Assembly (NCBI GenBank): GCA_025935515.1 | Contig: JAICVC010000006.1 | Coordinates: 1-27,723 of the forward strand | Direction of reading: 5' to 3' | DNA length: 27,723 nt | DNA from: Sphingomonas sp. | Lineage (GTDB): Bacteria > Pseudomonadota > Alphaproteobacteria > Sphingomonadales > Sphingomonadaceae | Shown: piece after piece, positions 8,121-15,289 of the stretch | Layout: each line of letters starts with the position of its first letter | How positions within the stretch are numbered: position 1 is the stretch's first letter | Made by a program: the position numbers and the translations under genes | Notes under the pieces: model-generated | What the model saw: the letters and a program-made list of their open reading frames with translations, nothing else | Databases searched by the model: none | Told to the model about the DNA's origin: nothing

Positions 8121-9623
8121 ATGAGTAAAAATAGATGGATCGGCGCGGCCGCGAGCCTCGCCCTGTGCAGCACCGCTCTCGCCTCCTGCTCGGTCAAGGA
8201 CAATCAATCCGGCCAGCCCGGCACGGGACAGGCCGCGGGCGAATCCCTCAACTGGACCGGGAAAGCGGAAAAGCAGCTGGTCGATGCGATCTCCCAGGCG
8301 CCGGCGAATGGGCTGAAGCCCGAGCTGTTCTTGAATGGCGACCTGCCCAAGAATGATTCCCAGCGCTACGCTGCGCTGACCGACGCTGGTCTTCGCTACG
8401 CCGAGGCGCTTGCGCACGGCTATGCCGACCCGACCAAGCTGATCGACGTCTACACGATCCCGCGACCCGCGGCGCAGGACCTCCGGCAAGGCCTCGCCCA
8501 GGCCATCCAGAACGGCAATGTGGGCCAATGGCTCGCGTCGCTGGCCCCGCAAACCGAAGAGTATAAGGCGCTCAGCCAGGCCCATCTCCATTATCTCCGG
8601 CTCGCCGCGACCGGGCGCTTTCAGCCGGTGCAGCAGGGCAAGCCGATCAAGCCCGGCGCCAGCGATCCCCGCGTTCCGGCCGTCGCTGCCGCCTTGACGA
8701 TCGCCGGCTATCTCGAGAGCGGGGCTGCGCCGCAGGGTTCGCCACCCGCGAAACCCACAGCTGCAAGCGCGCCGAACCGTTACTCGCCGCAGATGGTCGC
8801 TGCCATCAAGCAGCTACAGTCCGATTTCGGGTTCAAGACCGACGGAATCGTCGGCGGGGATACGCTCGATGCGCTCAATGCCGATCCCGGCTACCGGGCG
8901 CGGCAGACCGCCGTGGCCATGGAGCGGCTGCGCTGGCTGCAGCGCGACCCGCCCAAGACCCGGGTCGACGTCAACACGGCGGCCGCGACGCTCGATTTCT
9001 GGCGCGACGGGCAGCACGTGGATCAGCGCAACGTGGTCGTCGGCGAAGGCGACAAGCCGACCCCGCAGCTGCAGGCACCAATCTATCGCCTGGTCGCCAA
9101 CCCGACCTGGACGGTCCCCAAGGGACTTGGGGACAACGAGCTCGCGGAAAAGGGCCCGGCGTGGCTGGCCGAGAACAATTTCACGATCAAGGACGGGCTG
9201 TACGTCCAGGAATCGGGACCGAAGAATTCGCTTGGCCTCGTCAAGTTCGACATGGACGACAAGCAGGCCATTTACCTGCACGATACGCCCGAAAAAGCGT
9301 GGTTCGGACTGCCGGAGCGCCACCGCAGCCACGGCTGCGTGCGGGTCGAAAATGCGCTCCAATTCGCCCAGGCGATCGCCGCGAACCAGGGTATAACCGA
9401 CCAGTTCGGCAAAGCCTTGGCAAGCAACAAGGAAACCTTCGTCAAGCTGCAGGACAAGATCCCAGTGCGCCTGCTTTACCACACGGCGTTCTGGGACGGG
9501 CGGCAGGTCCAGTTCCGGCCGGACATTTACGATTGGGACACAAATGTTGCGCGGGCATTGAAGCTCGAGCCGGGCAAGCCCATCCGGCAGAAACAGCCCG
9601 AGTCCGGCGACATCGGCCCATGA
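8121..9623 (+). CDS. L,D-transpeptidase, YcbB/LdtD-like lipoprotein
   Basis: This enzyme probably forms 3-3 peptidoglycan cross-links or attaches proteins to the wall. The 500-aa protein starts with a lipoprotein signal ending in the lipobox LASC (C23). A helical scaffold region follows, then a peptidoglycan-binding-like segment (about 220-265, MVAAIKQLQSDFGFKTDG...VGGDTLDALN). The YkuD catalytic domain has the hallmark HRSHGCVRV with nucleophile C406. The ATG at 8121 gives a proper signal peptide; an upstream TTG at 8094 would add an unlikely nine residues. The domain order and length (about 500 aa) match YcbB. It is the last gene of the rightward run and is followed by a 12-bp hairpin. Confidence 0.9.
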   Translation: MSKNRWIGAAASLALCSTALASCSVKDNQSGQPGTGQAAGESLNWTGKAEKQLVDAISQAPANGLKPELFLNGDLPKNDSQRYAALTDAGLRYAEALAHGYADPTKLIDVYTIPRPAAQDLRQGLAQAIQNGNVGQWLASLAPQTEEYKALSQAHLHYLRLAATGRFQPVQQGKPIKPGASDPRVPAVAAALTIAGYLESGAAPQGSPPAKPTAASAPNRYSPQMVAAIKQLQSDFGFKTDGIVGGDTLDALNADPGYRARQTAVAMERLRWLQRDPPKTRVDVNTAAATLDFWRDGQHVDQRNVVVGEGDKPTPQLQAPIYRLVANPTWTVPKGLGDNELAEKGPAWLAENNFTIKDGLYVQESGPKNSLGLVKFDMDDKQAIYLHDTPEKAWFGLPERHRSHGCVRVENALQFAQAIAANQGITDQFGKALASNKETFVKLQDKIPVRLLYHTAFWDGRQVQFRPDIYDWDTNVARALKLEPGKPIRQKQPESGDIGP

Positions 9624-9628
9624 ACAGC

Positions 9629-9657
9629 TGAGGGCGCTGGAGCAACCAGCGCCCTCA
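9629..9657. terminator. Strong hairpin between convergent ldt and dnaB
   Basis: A 12-bp perfect stem, TGAGGGCGCTGG paired with CCAGCGCCCTCA, closes a 5-base AGCAA loop six bases after the transpeptidase stop. It lies between two converging genes and could terminate transcription from either side. There is no T-run after it, so it may work as a U-less terminator or a transcript-end barrier. Confidence 0.6.
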
Positions 9658-9701
9658 ACCCCTCCCCTGCGACCGCGCGCGTAACCGCGGTCACCCCATC
9701 A

Positions 9702-11192
9702 TCAGCGCATCTCGGGCATGTAGCCCTCATCGACGAGGTCGCTGAACTTGGTGAACATGCCCTCGAAGTGAAGCGTTTCCTTGCCCGTTGCGCCGTGACG
9801 GTTCTTCGCGATGATGACGTCGGCTTTCTTGTGGGCCCGCCCCATGTCGTCCTGCCACTTGGCGAAGTCAGGGTGATCTTCAGCTGGTTGCTTCGAGGCG
9901 AGGTAATAATCCTCCCGGTAAATGAAGAGCACGATGTCGGCGTCCTGCTCGATCGAGCCCGACTCACGAAGGTCCGCAAGCTGCGGTCGCTTATCCTCGC
10001 GCTGCTCGACGGCGCGGCTGAGCTGCGAAAGGCCGATGACCGGCAGATCAAGCTCCTTGGCCAGCTGCTTGAGGCCGCGGCTGATCTCGGAGATCTCCTG
10101 GACGCGATTATCTCCAGCGCTCCCCTTCCCTGTCCCCTGGAGCAGCTGGAGATAATCGACAATCACCATGCCGATGCCCTTCTGCCGTTTCAGGCGGCGA
10201 GCACGTGCACGAAGCGCGGCGATCGTGAGGCCCGGCGTGTCGTCAATGTAAAGAGGCAGGCTGTGCAGCTGGTCGGCCGTTCGCGCGAATTCGTTGAATT
10301 CCTTCTGCCGCAGATTTCCCGTCCGGATTTGCTCCGCGGTAAGCTTTGATTGTTCGGACAAAATGCGGGTAGCGAGCTGTTCAGACGACATCTCCAAACT
10401 AAAGATAGCGACCGGCGCCCCTCCTGATTTTCTTGGCTCGGTCCCGTCTGCTTGGTCTTGCAGAAAGCGCTCAGCGGCGGCGAAACCCATGTTCGTGGCA
10501 AGTGCGCTTTTGCCCATGCCCGGTCGGCCGGCGACGATGATGAGGTCCGATCGCTGCAGACCGCCGATCTTGCTGTTGAGACCCTTGAAGCCCGTCGTGA
10601 TCCCCGTAAGGCCCCCGCCCCTATTTAGCGCAGCCTCTGCGTTTCGGATCGATTCCATCGCCGCTTCGCCGAAGCTCTTCGCCTTGCCTTCGGCGCCGCC
10701 CTCCTCAGCCACCCTGTACAGCTCGGTCTCGGCGCGCTCGATCTGAGCGAGGGGGGCAACGTCCTCACTCGTATCGAGCGCGCCCTCCACGAGATCGCGG
10801 CCGACGCCGATGAGGGCGCGCAACAACGCGAGGTCGTAGATCTGTGTGGCAAAGTCGCGGGCGCCGATCACCGCCGCGCCCGATCCGGTCAGCTGGGCGA
10901 GATACGCCGGGCCGCCGACTTCCTTCATACCCTCGTCGCCGTCGAACAGCGGCTTGAGCGTCACCGGATTGGCGATTCGGTTCGAGTCGGTCAGCTTCAG
11001 GATCGCGTCGTATATCCGGCCGTGCAGCGGCTCAAAGAAGTGCAGCGACTTGAGCTTCAGCTGGATGTCCTCGACCAGCCGGTTGTCGATCATCAGCGCG
11101 CCGAGAAGCGCGGCTTCCGCTTCGACATTCTGTGGAAGGGCCGGAGTTTCGACTTCTGACGCGGACTCGGCGATGCGGATGACTTCGGCCAT
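9702..11192 (-). CDS. dnaB: Replicative DNA helicase DnaB
   Basis: DnaB is the hexameric 5'-3' helicase that unwinds DNA at the replication fork. The 496-aa protein has the N-terminal helical domain (about 20-120, QNVEAEAALLGALMIDN) and a RecA-like C-terminal domain. Walker A is GRPGMGKSA (222-230), followed by IFSLEMSSEQLATR, Walker B IVDYLQLL, IGLSQLSRAVEQR and LRESGSIEQDADIVLFIYR. Length is normal for the family. The ATG at 11192 has AGGAG eight bases upstream; the frame stays open well upstream but without homologous residues. A segment near 245-260 (DQADGTEPRKSGG) looks like a lineage-specific loop. The gene is divergent from dcd. Confidence 0.97.
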   Translation of the reverse strand: MAEVIRIAESASEVETPALPQNVEAEAALLGALMIDNRLVEDIQLKLKSLHFFEPLHGRIYDAILKLTDSNRIANPVTLKPLFDGDEGMKEVGGPAYLAQLTGSGAAVIGARDFATQIYDLALLRALIGVGRDLVEGALDTSEDVAPLAQIERAETELYRVAEEGGAEGKAKSFGEAAMESIRNAEAALNRGGGLTGITTGFKGLNSKIGGLQRSDLIIVAGRPGMGKSALATNMGFAAAERFLQDQADGTEPRKSGGAPVAIFSLEMSSEQLATRILSEQSKLTAEQIRTGNLRQKEFNEFARTADQLHSLPLYIDDTPGLTIAALRARARRLKRQKGIGMVIVDYLQLLQGTGKGSAGDNRVQEISEISRGLKQLAKELDLPVIGLSQLSRAVEQREDKRPQLADLRESGSIEQDADIVLFIYREDYYLASKQPAEDHPDFAKWQDDMGRAHKKADVIIAKNRHGATGKETLHFEGMFTKFSDLVDEGYMPEMR

Positions 11193-11248
11193 GACGAGGC
11201 TCCTACGCTCGTGCGGCCCCACATCAAGCGAGGCAGAAATAGCACAGT

Positions 11249-11322
11249 TGTGGATAGCTTGTGCATGAATCACGCGCCGGTTCGACGGAAGCGCCAGAAA
11301 CGCGAAACAGCGCTCATCCACA
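11249..11322. promoter_or_regulatory. dnaB/dcd divergent intergenic region with two DnaA-box-like sites
   Basis: The 183-base gap holds CTATCCACA on the minus strand (11249-11257) and TCATCCACA on the plus strand (11314-11322). Each differs from the DnaA-box consensus TTATNCACA at one position, and they face each other. No convincing sigma-70 -35/-10 pair was found for either gene, although promoters for both must lie here. Confidence 0.35.
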
Positions 11323-11375
11323 GAAATAATCCGCCCCGATTTGATGCGTTCTGACCGCCCGGTTACGCACTCGGC

Positions 11376-11930
11376 ATGGCGATTTTGTCCGACCGGTGGA
11401 TTCGCGAGCAGGCCCAAACCAACGGCATGATCGAGCCGTTCGTCGAGGCGCAGCGGCGCGAGGGCTGCATCAGCTACGGCCTGTCGTCCTACGGCTATGA
11501 CGCGCGCGTCGCCGACGAGTTCAAGATCTTCACCAACGTCGACTCGGCTACGGTCGACCCGAAAGATTTCGCCTCGAACAGCTTCGTCGACCGAAAGACC
11601 GACGTCTGCATCATCCCGCCCAACAGCTTCGCGCTGGCGCGGACGGTCGAATATTTCCGGGTGCCGCGCGACGTGCTGGTGATCTGCCTCGGCAAGTCCA
11701 CCTATGCGCGCTGCGGGATCATCGTGAACGTGACGCCGCTCGAGCCAGGGTGGGAAGGCCATGTGACGCTGGAATTTTCCAACACGACGCCGCTGCCGGC
11801 GAAGGTCTACGCCAACGAAGGCGCGTGCCAGTTCCTATTCCTCCAGGGGAACGAGCCGTGCGAGGTCAGCTACGCCGACCGCGCCGGCAAATATATGGGC
11901 CAGAAGGGCGTCACGCTTCCCAAGCTTTAG
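11376..11930 (+). CDS. dcd: dCTP deaminase
   Basis: Dcd deaminates dCTP to dUTP, the main route to dTTP in many Gram-negative bacteria. The 184-aa length is typical. Visible family blocks include MAILSDRWIREQA, the SYGLSSYGYDAR segment, CLGKSTYARCGIIVNVTPLE with the nucleotide-binding Ser/Arg, and GWEGHVTLEFSNTTPLPAKV holding the catalytic Glu. The C-terminal GKYMGQKGVTLPKL matches the lid segment. The ATG at 11376 is the family start, though no strong ribosome-binding site precedes it. The divergent partner is dnaB, which puts two replication-supply genes back to back. A palindromic repeat and kynU follow. Confidence 0.97.
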   Translation: MAILSDRWIREQAQTNGMIEPFVEAQRREGCISYGLSSYGYDARVADEFKIFTNVDSATVDPKDFASNSFVDRKTDVCIIPPNSFALARTVEYFRVPRDVLVICLGKSTYARCGIIVNVTPLEPGWEGHVTLEFSNTTPLPAKVYANEGACQFLFLQGNEPCEVSYADRAGKYMGQKGVTLPKL

Positions 11931-11934
11931 TCTC

Positions 11935-12009
11935 CGTCGTTGCGAGGAGCGAGGCGACGCGGCAATCCAGCGGCGCGAACTGGAACGCTTCGCTGCGCTC
12001 GCAATGACG
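11935..12009. repeat. Palindromic intergenic repeat, copy 1 (most diverged)
   Basis: A 75-base imperfect palindrome starts with CGTCGTTGCGAG and ends with CTCGCAATGACG. An inner arm GGCAATCCAG faces CTGGAACG, so this copy has drifted from copies 2 and 3. It begins four bases after the dcd stop and ends eight bases before the kynU start. Its edge runs directly into the GGAAG ribosome-binding site of kynU. Confidence 0.85.
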
Positions 12010-12017
12010 GAAGAATG

Positions 12018-13241
12018 ATGACCCTCGAAGACACCGCCCACCTCGACGCATCAGATCCGCTCGCCTTTGCGCGCGAGCGGTTCCGGTTGCCGGAAGGAGT
12101 GATCTATCTCGACGGCAATTCGCTCGGCGCGCTGCCGGCAGCGGCGCCGACCGCGCTCGCCGAGACCGCCGGGCGACAGTGGGGCGACGACCTCATCGCC
12201 AGCTGGAACAAGCATGGCTGGATCGACTGGCCGACGCGGATTGCGGCCAAGCTCGCCCCGATCGTCGGGGCGAAACCGAGCGAGCTGCTGATCGCGGATT
12301 CGACCAGCGTCTGCCTGTTCAAACTGCTCGCGGCGGCGGCGCAATCGCGGCCAGGGCGCAAAACCGTCGTCAGCCAGAAGCGCAATTTCCCGACCGACCT
12401 CTACGTAGCGCAGGGCCTGGCGGAGATGCTCGGCATCGAGCTCAAGGCGGTAGAACCCGACGAACTCATCGGCGCGGTCGATGCCGACACGGCCCTGGTC
12501 ACGCTCACCCACGTCGATTACCGCTCGGCCGCGTTCTACGACATGCGCGCGGTCAACGAGGCTGCGCGCGCCGCCGGCGCCTTGGTCGTCTGGGACCTGT
12601 CTCACAGCGCGGGCGCAATCGAGCTCGATTTGCGCGCGGCGGGCGCCGAACTCGCGGTCGGCTGCGGTTACAAATATCTGAACGGCGGCCCGGGAGCGCT
12701 GGCCTTCCTCTACGTCGCCGAGCCGCTTCAGGATGAGCTGCAGTCGCCGCTCCAGGGCTGGATGGGCCATGCCGAGCCGTTCGCCTTCATCGACGACTAC
12801 CGGCCCGCGGATGGCATCCTCAAATTCCTCACCGGCACGCCCTCGATCCTCGCGCTCGCCGCGCTGGAGGCAGGGCTCGACACATTCGATGGGATCGCCA
12901 TGCGCGATCTCGCCGCCAAGTCGCGCTCGCTCTCGCAATTGTTCGTCGAAGAGGTTGAGACCCGCTGCGGCTCCGAAGTCCGGCTAGCCTCGCCCCGCGA
13001 CCCGATGCAGCGCGGAAGCCACATCGTCTTCGCCCATCCCGAAGGCTATGCTGTGATACAGGCGCTGGTCGCGCGCGGGGTGATCGGCGACTTCCGCGCG
13101 CCGGACCTCATGCGCTTCGGCTTCGCTCCGCTATACAACACGCACACGGAGATAGTGCGCGCGGCCGAAATCCTCGCCGGCATTCTCGCCGCAGGCGAAT
13201 GGGATCAGCCGCGCTTCAAGCAGCGCGCCAGGGTCACCTGA
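12018..13241 (+). CDS. kynU: Kynureninase
   Basis: KynU is a PLP enzyme that cleaves L-kynurenine to anthranilate and alanine (or 3-hydroxykynurenine to 3-hydroxyanthranilate) in tryptophan breakdown. The 407-aa protein begins with the family block VIYLDGNSLGALP. It has THVDYRSAAFYDM, the PLP-aspartate segment VWDLSHSAGAIELDL, and the PLP lysine K219 in GCGYKYLNGGPGA. FLTGTPSILALAALEAGLD and the C-terminal DFRAPDLMRFGFAPLYNTH are also characteristic. The ATG at 12018 has GGAAG four bases upstream; the adjacent ATG at 12015 is too close. No other kynurenine-pathway gene is in the window. The 3' end overlaps the convergent DoxX gene by 8 bases. Confidence 0.95.
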   Translation: MTLEDTAHLDASDPLAFARERFRLPEGVIYLDGNSLGALPAAAPTALAETAGRQWGDDLIASWNKHGWIDWPTRIAAKLAPIVGAKPSELLIADSTSVCLFKLLAAAAQSRPGRKTVVSQKRNFPTDLYVAQGLAEMLGIELKAVEPDELIGAVDADTALVTLTHVDYRSAAFYDMRAVNEAARAAGALVVWDLSHSAGAIELDLRAAGAELAVGCGYKYLNGGPGALAFLYVAEPLQDELQSPLQGWMGHAEPFAFIDDYRPADGILKFLTGTPSILALAALEAGLDTFDGIAMRDLAAKSRSLSQLFVEEVETRCGSEVRLASPRDPMQRGSHIVFAHPEGYAVIQALVARGVIGDFRAPDLMRFGFAPLYNTHTEIVRAAEILAGILAAGEWDQPRFKQRARVT

Positions 13242-13644
13242 TCGGTGCGTTTCGAGTCCGCATCCCGTCGACGCTCCATGCGCCGGCACCCGCGGCGGCC
13301 AGGAACAGGAAGATGAAGCAGTAAAGGATCGCCGGCTCGCCCATGTTCACGATCGGCCAGAAACCCTTGGGGAAGTGACCGATGAAATAGGCGGCAGCCA
13401 TTTCGCCAGCGGCGATGAACGCCGCGAGCCGCGTGAACAGGCCGATCGTCACAAGGAACCCGCACACCAGCTCGATGATCGCCGAGGCGAGGATCATGGT
13501 CGGCAGCGGGTTTGGCATCCCCTCCGGAAAGACCGGAAAACCGAGCAGTTTTGCCGTGCCATGCTCGAGGAACAGCAGTCCCGTTATGATCCGCAAAAGC
13601 GCGTGCAGCTGCGGCTGCCAGCGCGACAATAAGGTGAAGTCCAT
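13234..13644 (-). CDS. DoxX-family membrane protein
   Basis: This is a small inner-membrane protein of 136 aa with four predicted helices: ALLRIITGLLFLEHGTAKL, LASAIIELVCGFLVTIGLF, LAAFIAAGEMAAAYFIGHF and a C-terminal AILYCFIFLFLAAAGAGAW. The first helix carries the family signature R..GL.FL.HG..KL. DoxX proteins are linked to redox or thiosulfate metabolism and oxidative stress, but most members have no proven reaction. AGGAG six bases upstream supports the ATG at 13644. It converges on kynU with an 8-base overlap. Confidence 0.9.
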   Translation of the reverse strand: MDFTLLSRWQPQLHALLRIITGLLFLEHGTAKLLGFPVFPEGMPNPLPTMILASAIIELVCGFLVTIGLFTRLAAFIAAGEMAAAYFIGHFPKGFWPIVNMGEPAILYCFIFLFLAAAGAGAWSVDGMRTRNAPIR

Positions 13645-13703
13645 GCGAAGCTCCTGCCGATTGGTCCGACGAGCTAAAGGAACGGTTCAATCGCCGCCAA
13701 GTG

Positions 13704-14324
13704 TCAGACGTGTTCCCTGGCTTTGGCCTGCTGCGCCGCGTGGGCACTGTCTTCAGCCAGCAGCTGGCGCGAGCGGAGGATCATCTCCACCCAGTCGTGG
13801 AACGCATGGGCGAGCACGCTGATCAAATCCTTGAGCGGCCCCTCCTTCAGGCATCCGCTGTCGTCGAACGCATCGTCGGAGACATGGCCCAGATAGGCCT
13901 CTGGCTGTTGCATGACCGGCATGTTGAGGAACACCGCCGCCTGGCGGATCTGGTGGTTGGAGCCGAAGCCGCCGATGCTCCCGGGCGAGGCGGTGACGAT
14001 GGCCGCCGGCTTCTTGTCAAATACGCTCTTGCCGTAGGGGCGCGAGCCGACGTCGATCGCATTCTTGAGCACGCCGGGGATCCCGCGATTATATTCGGGG
14101 CTGACGAACAGCACGCCGTCCGCCGCTGCGATCTGCTCGCGAAAGCGCGTCCATTGCGGCGGTGGGTTCGAATCCAGATCCTGATTGTAGAGGGGCAGCT
14201 CGCCGATTTCGATCATCGAGCAATTGAGATTGTCGTTCCTCAGCCGGCAGATCGAGCGGGCGACCTTGCGGTTGATACTCCCTTCGCGAAGGCTGCCGAC
14301 GATGATCGCGATTTTGTAGGCCAC
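13704..14324 (-). CDS. NADPH-dependent FMN reductase-family protein (ChrR/YieF-like)
   Basis: This is a flavodoxin-like quinone or azo-type reductase of 206 aa. The flavin phosphate loop is IVGSLREGSINRK, and the FMN-binding block is VSPEYNRGIPGVLKNAIDVGSRP. The TASPGSIGGFGSNHQIR segment is also typical. ChrR-like members reduce quinones, chromate or nitro compounds and protect against redox cycling; the substrate here is unknown. I chose the GTG start at 14324 because a perfect AGGAGG lies five bases upstream, although the frame stays open much further. The tail beyond about residue 185 (AEDSAHAAQQAKAREHV) is an unusual Ala/Gln-rich extension. Confidence 0.9.
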   Translation of the reverse strand: MAYKIAIIVGSLREGSINRKVARSICRLRNDNLNCSMIEIGELPLYNQDLDSNPPPQWTRFREQIAAADGVLFVSPEYNRGIPGVLKNAIDVGSRPYGKSVFDKKPAAIVTASPGSIGGFGSNHQIRQAAVFLNMPVMQQPEAYLGHVSDDAFDDSGCLKEGPLKDLISVLAHAFHDWVEMILRSRQLLAEDSAHAAQQAKAREHV

Positions 14325-14379
14325 TGGCACCTCCTGCGTTGGAGAGCCAATACTCCGGCCGCCATAAAGTTGCGACGGT

Positions 14380-14416
14380 GGGTGTGCACCGGACGAGGGA
14401 CCGCCGGCACACACCC
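14380..14416 (-). terminator. Possible hairpin terminator of the small exported-protein gene
   Basis: GGGTGTG (14380-14386) pairs with CACACCC (14410-14416), with further GC-rich pairing possible inside. It lies just after the stop codon at 14425 on the minus strand. There is no T-tract, so support is weak. Confidence 0.35.
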
Positions 14417-14424
14417 TGGGGAAC

Positions 14425-14685
14425 CTAGCGGGAAACTTCGTCCTGGACCTGCTTCCACTCCTTGGCAGTGAGGCAGGCGCGGTTGGGGAGCCGCGACCCG
14501 CTGGTCGGCAGTTGCTTGCAGATTTTCTTTTCCTGGGCCGCCGCGGCGTCCTTGCCGTTCCCGGAAAGCGTGACCGCCTTCTGGGCGTCGGATGGCGCGA
14601 TCTGAGTGGCAACTTGCGGTGCCGAATTGGCGGGCGCGGCGGCGGTCAGCAGAGCAACGCATGGCAACAGGATCAATCTACGCAT
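14425..14685 (-). CDS. Small exported protein of unknown function
   Basis: The 86-aa product starts with a clear signal peptide (MRRLILLPCVALLTAAAPANSA). The mature part is short and hydrophilic, with two cysteines in EKKICKQL and NRACLTAKEWKQVQDE that could form a disulfide. The C-terminal pattern (CLTAKEW...) recurs in small alphaproteobacterial periplasmic proteins, but I do not recognise a named family. GGGAGAA lies five bases before the ATG, and a sigma-70-like promoter (TTGATC, 16 bases, TATTAT) lies at 14731-14758. A copy of the regulator motif sits about 80 bases upstream of the predicted start, so it may be in the exporter regulon. Confidence 0.75.
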   Translation of the reverse strand: MRRLILLPCVALLTAAAPANSAPQVATQIAPSDAQKAVTLSGNGKDAAAAQEKKICKQLPTSGSRLPNRACLTAKEWKQVQDEVSR

Positions 14686-14730
14686 CGTACTTCTCCCTCT
14701 TTTGGAGCCTCGAATCACTGTTATGCTGAT

Positions 14731-14758
14731 ATAATACACCAAAGCACTTATCGATCAA
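14731..14758 (-). promoter_or_regulatory. Sigma-70-like promoter for the small exported-protein gene
   Basis: On the minus strand TTGATC (14758-14753) and TATTAT (14736-14731) are separated by 16 bases, in a locally AT-rich patch unlike the flanks. The predicted start is about 14724, which gives a leader of about 39 bases. Confidence 0.55.
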
Positions 14759-14798
14759 GTCTCGCTGTTTGACGGAGCTTTCCTCAGCCTCAGATGAT

Positions 14799-14812
14799 GC
14801 TACATCTGTAGC
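14799..14812. promoter_or_regulatory. Inverted repeat matching the regulator motif, third copy
   Basis: GCTACA-TC-TGTAGC is a perfect 6-2-6 palindrome and matches the 1827 copy at every position outside the 2-base spacer. No further copy was seen in the window. Its centre is about 82 bases upstream of the predicted start of the 86-aa exported-protein gene. I found no -24/-12 promoter with correct spacing on either side. Confidence 0.55.
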
Positions 14813-14961
14813 GCGCCGATTTTCCATTGGCTGGCCCGTTCGATCGCCGATGCGCGGCGCCTGTTGGTCGAAGCGATTTCGACGAACGGCGTTTGTCGAT
14901 AAACGCCAGATGAACGGCTGATTTCGGCGACGAATCAGTAGCCGACGGCTACCATCTCCGA
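14813..14961. other. Noncoding stretch with two stem-loops
   Basis: Part of the 14686-14961 gap. It has no convincing ORF. It holds GTCGAA-GCGAT-TTCGAC (14867-14883) and GGCGTTT-GTCGAT-AAACGCC (14888-14907), two adjacent perfect stems of 6 and 7 bp. No T-run follows either stem on either strand. It could be a small structured RNA, or the 3' region of the tail-anchored protein transcript arriving from the right. I cannot decide between these. Confidence 0.35.
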
Positions 14962-15270
14962 TCAGTGGCTGAGGATCGACACCCCGAGCCCGATCGCGAG
15001 CGCAAGAACCATCGCGAGCAGCACCAGGCGCACGCGCGCGAAGCGCTGCCGAAGGTCGATGTCGTATGCGACGACGTCGAGCCAGAAGAGGCCGGGGCTC
15101 GCCTCGCGGATGATTCCGCGCGATCGCATCCGCTCGAACTGACGTTGCTGGATGATCCTGTCGGGTCCGAACGATACCGCCCGGTCAGGCCGCACCGCGT
15201 CATGGCTGAAGAAGTGATGCTGGATGTCGCGCCGCGCTTTGGCGATCGCGGCTGCTGCGGCTGTGGCCAT
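14962..15270 (-). CDS. Small tail-anchored protein of unknown function, linked to rnr
   Basis: The 102-aa protein has an Ala-rich N-terminus (MATAAAAAIAKARRDIQHHFF), a charged middle and one C-terminal hydrophobic helix (LVLLAMVLALAIGLGVSIL). The bulk should therefore face the cytoplasm on a tail anchor. AGGAG six bases before the ATG at 15270 supports that start; a GTG at 15273 is in frame. It begins 19 bases after the rnr stop and is very likely co-transcribed with it. I do not recognise a family. Confidence 0.7.
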   Translation of the reverse strand: MATAAAAAIAKARRDIQHHFFSHDAVRPDRAVSFGPDRIIQQRQFERMRSRGIIREASPGLFWLDVVAYDIDLRQRFARVRLVLLAMVLALAIGLGVSILSH

Positions 15271-15289
15271 CACGCTCTCCTACCGGGCC

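Noticed and set aside
11193..11762. In-frame upstream extension of dnaB.
   Set aside because: It runs through the promoter region and into dcd. The ATG at 11192 has a good ribosome-binding site and matches DnaB N-termini.
14325..14612. In-frame upstream extension of the FMN reductase gene.
   Set aside because: A perfect AGGAGG precedes the GTG at 14324, and the flavodoxin fold begins there; the extension is basic, Pro/Arg-rich and overlaps another gene.
14827..14843. Candidate sigma-54 promoter TTGGCTGG-CCCG-TTCGA near the third palindrome.
   Set aside because: The essential GC of the -12 element is CG, and no rightward gene follows.
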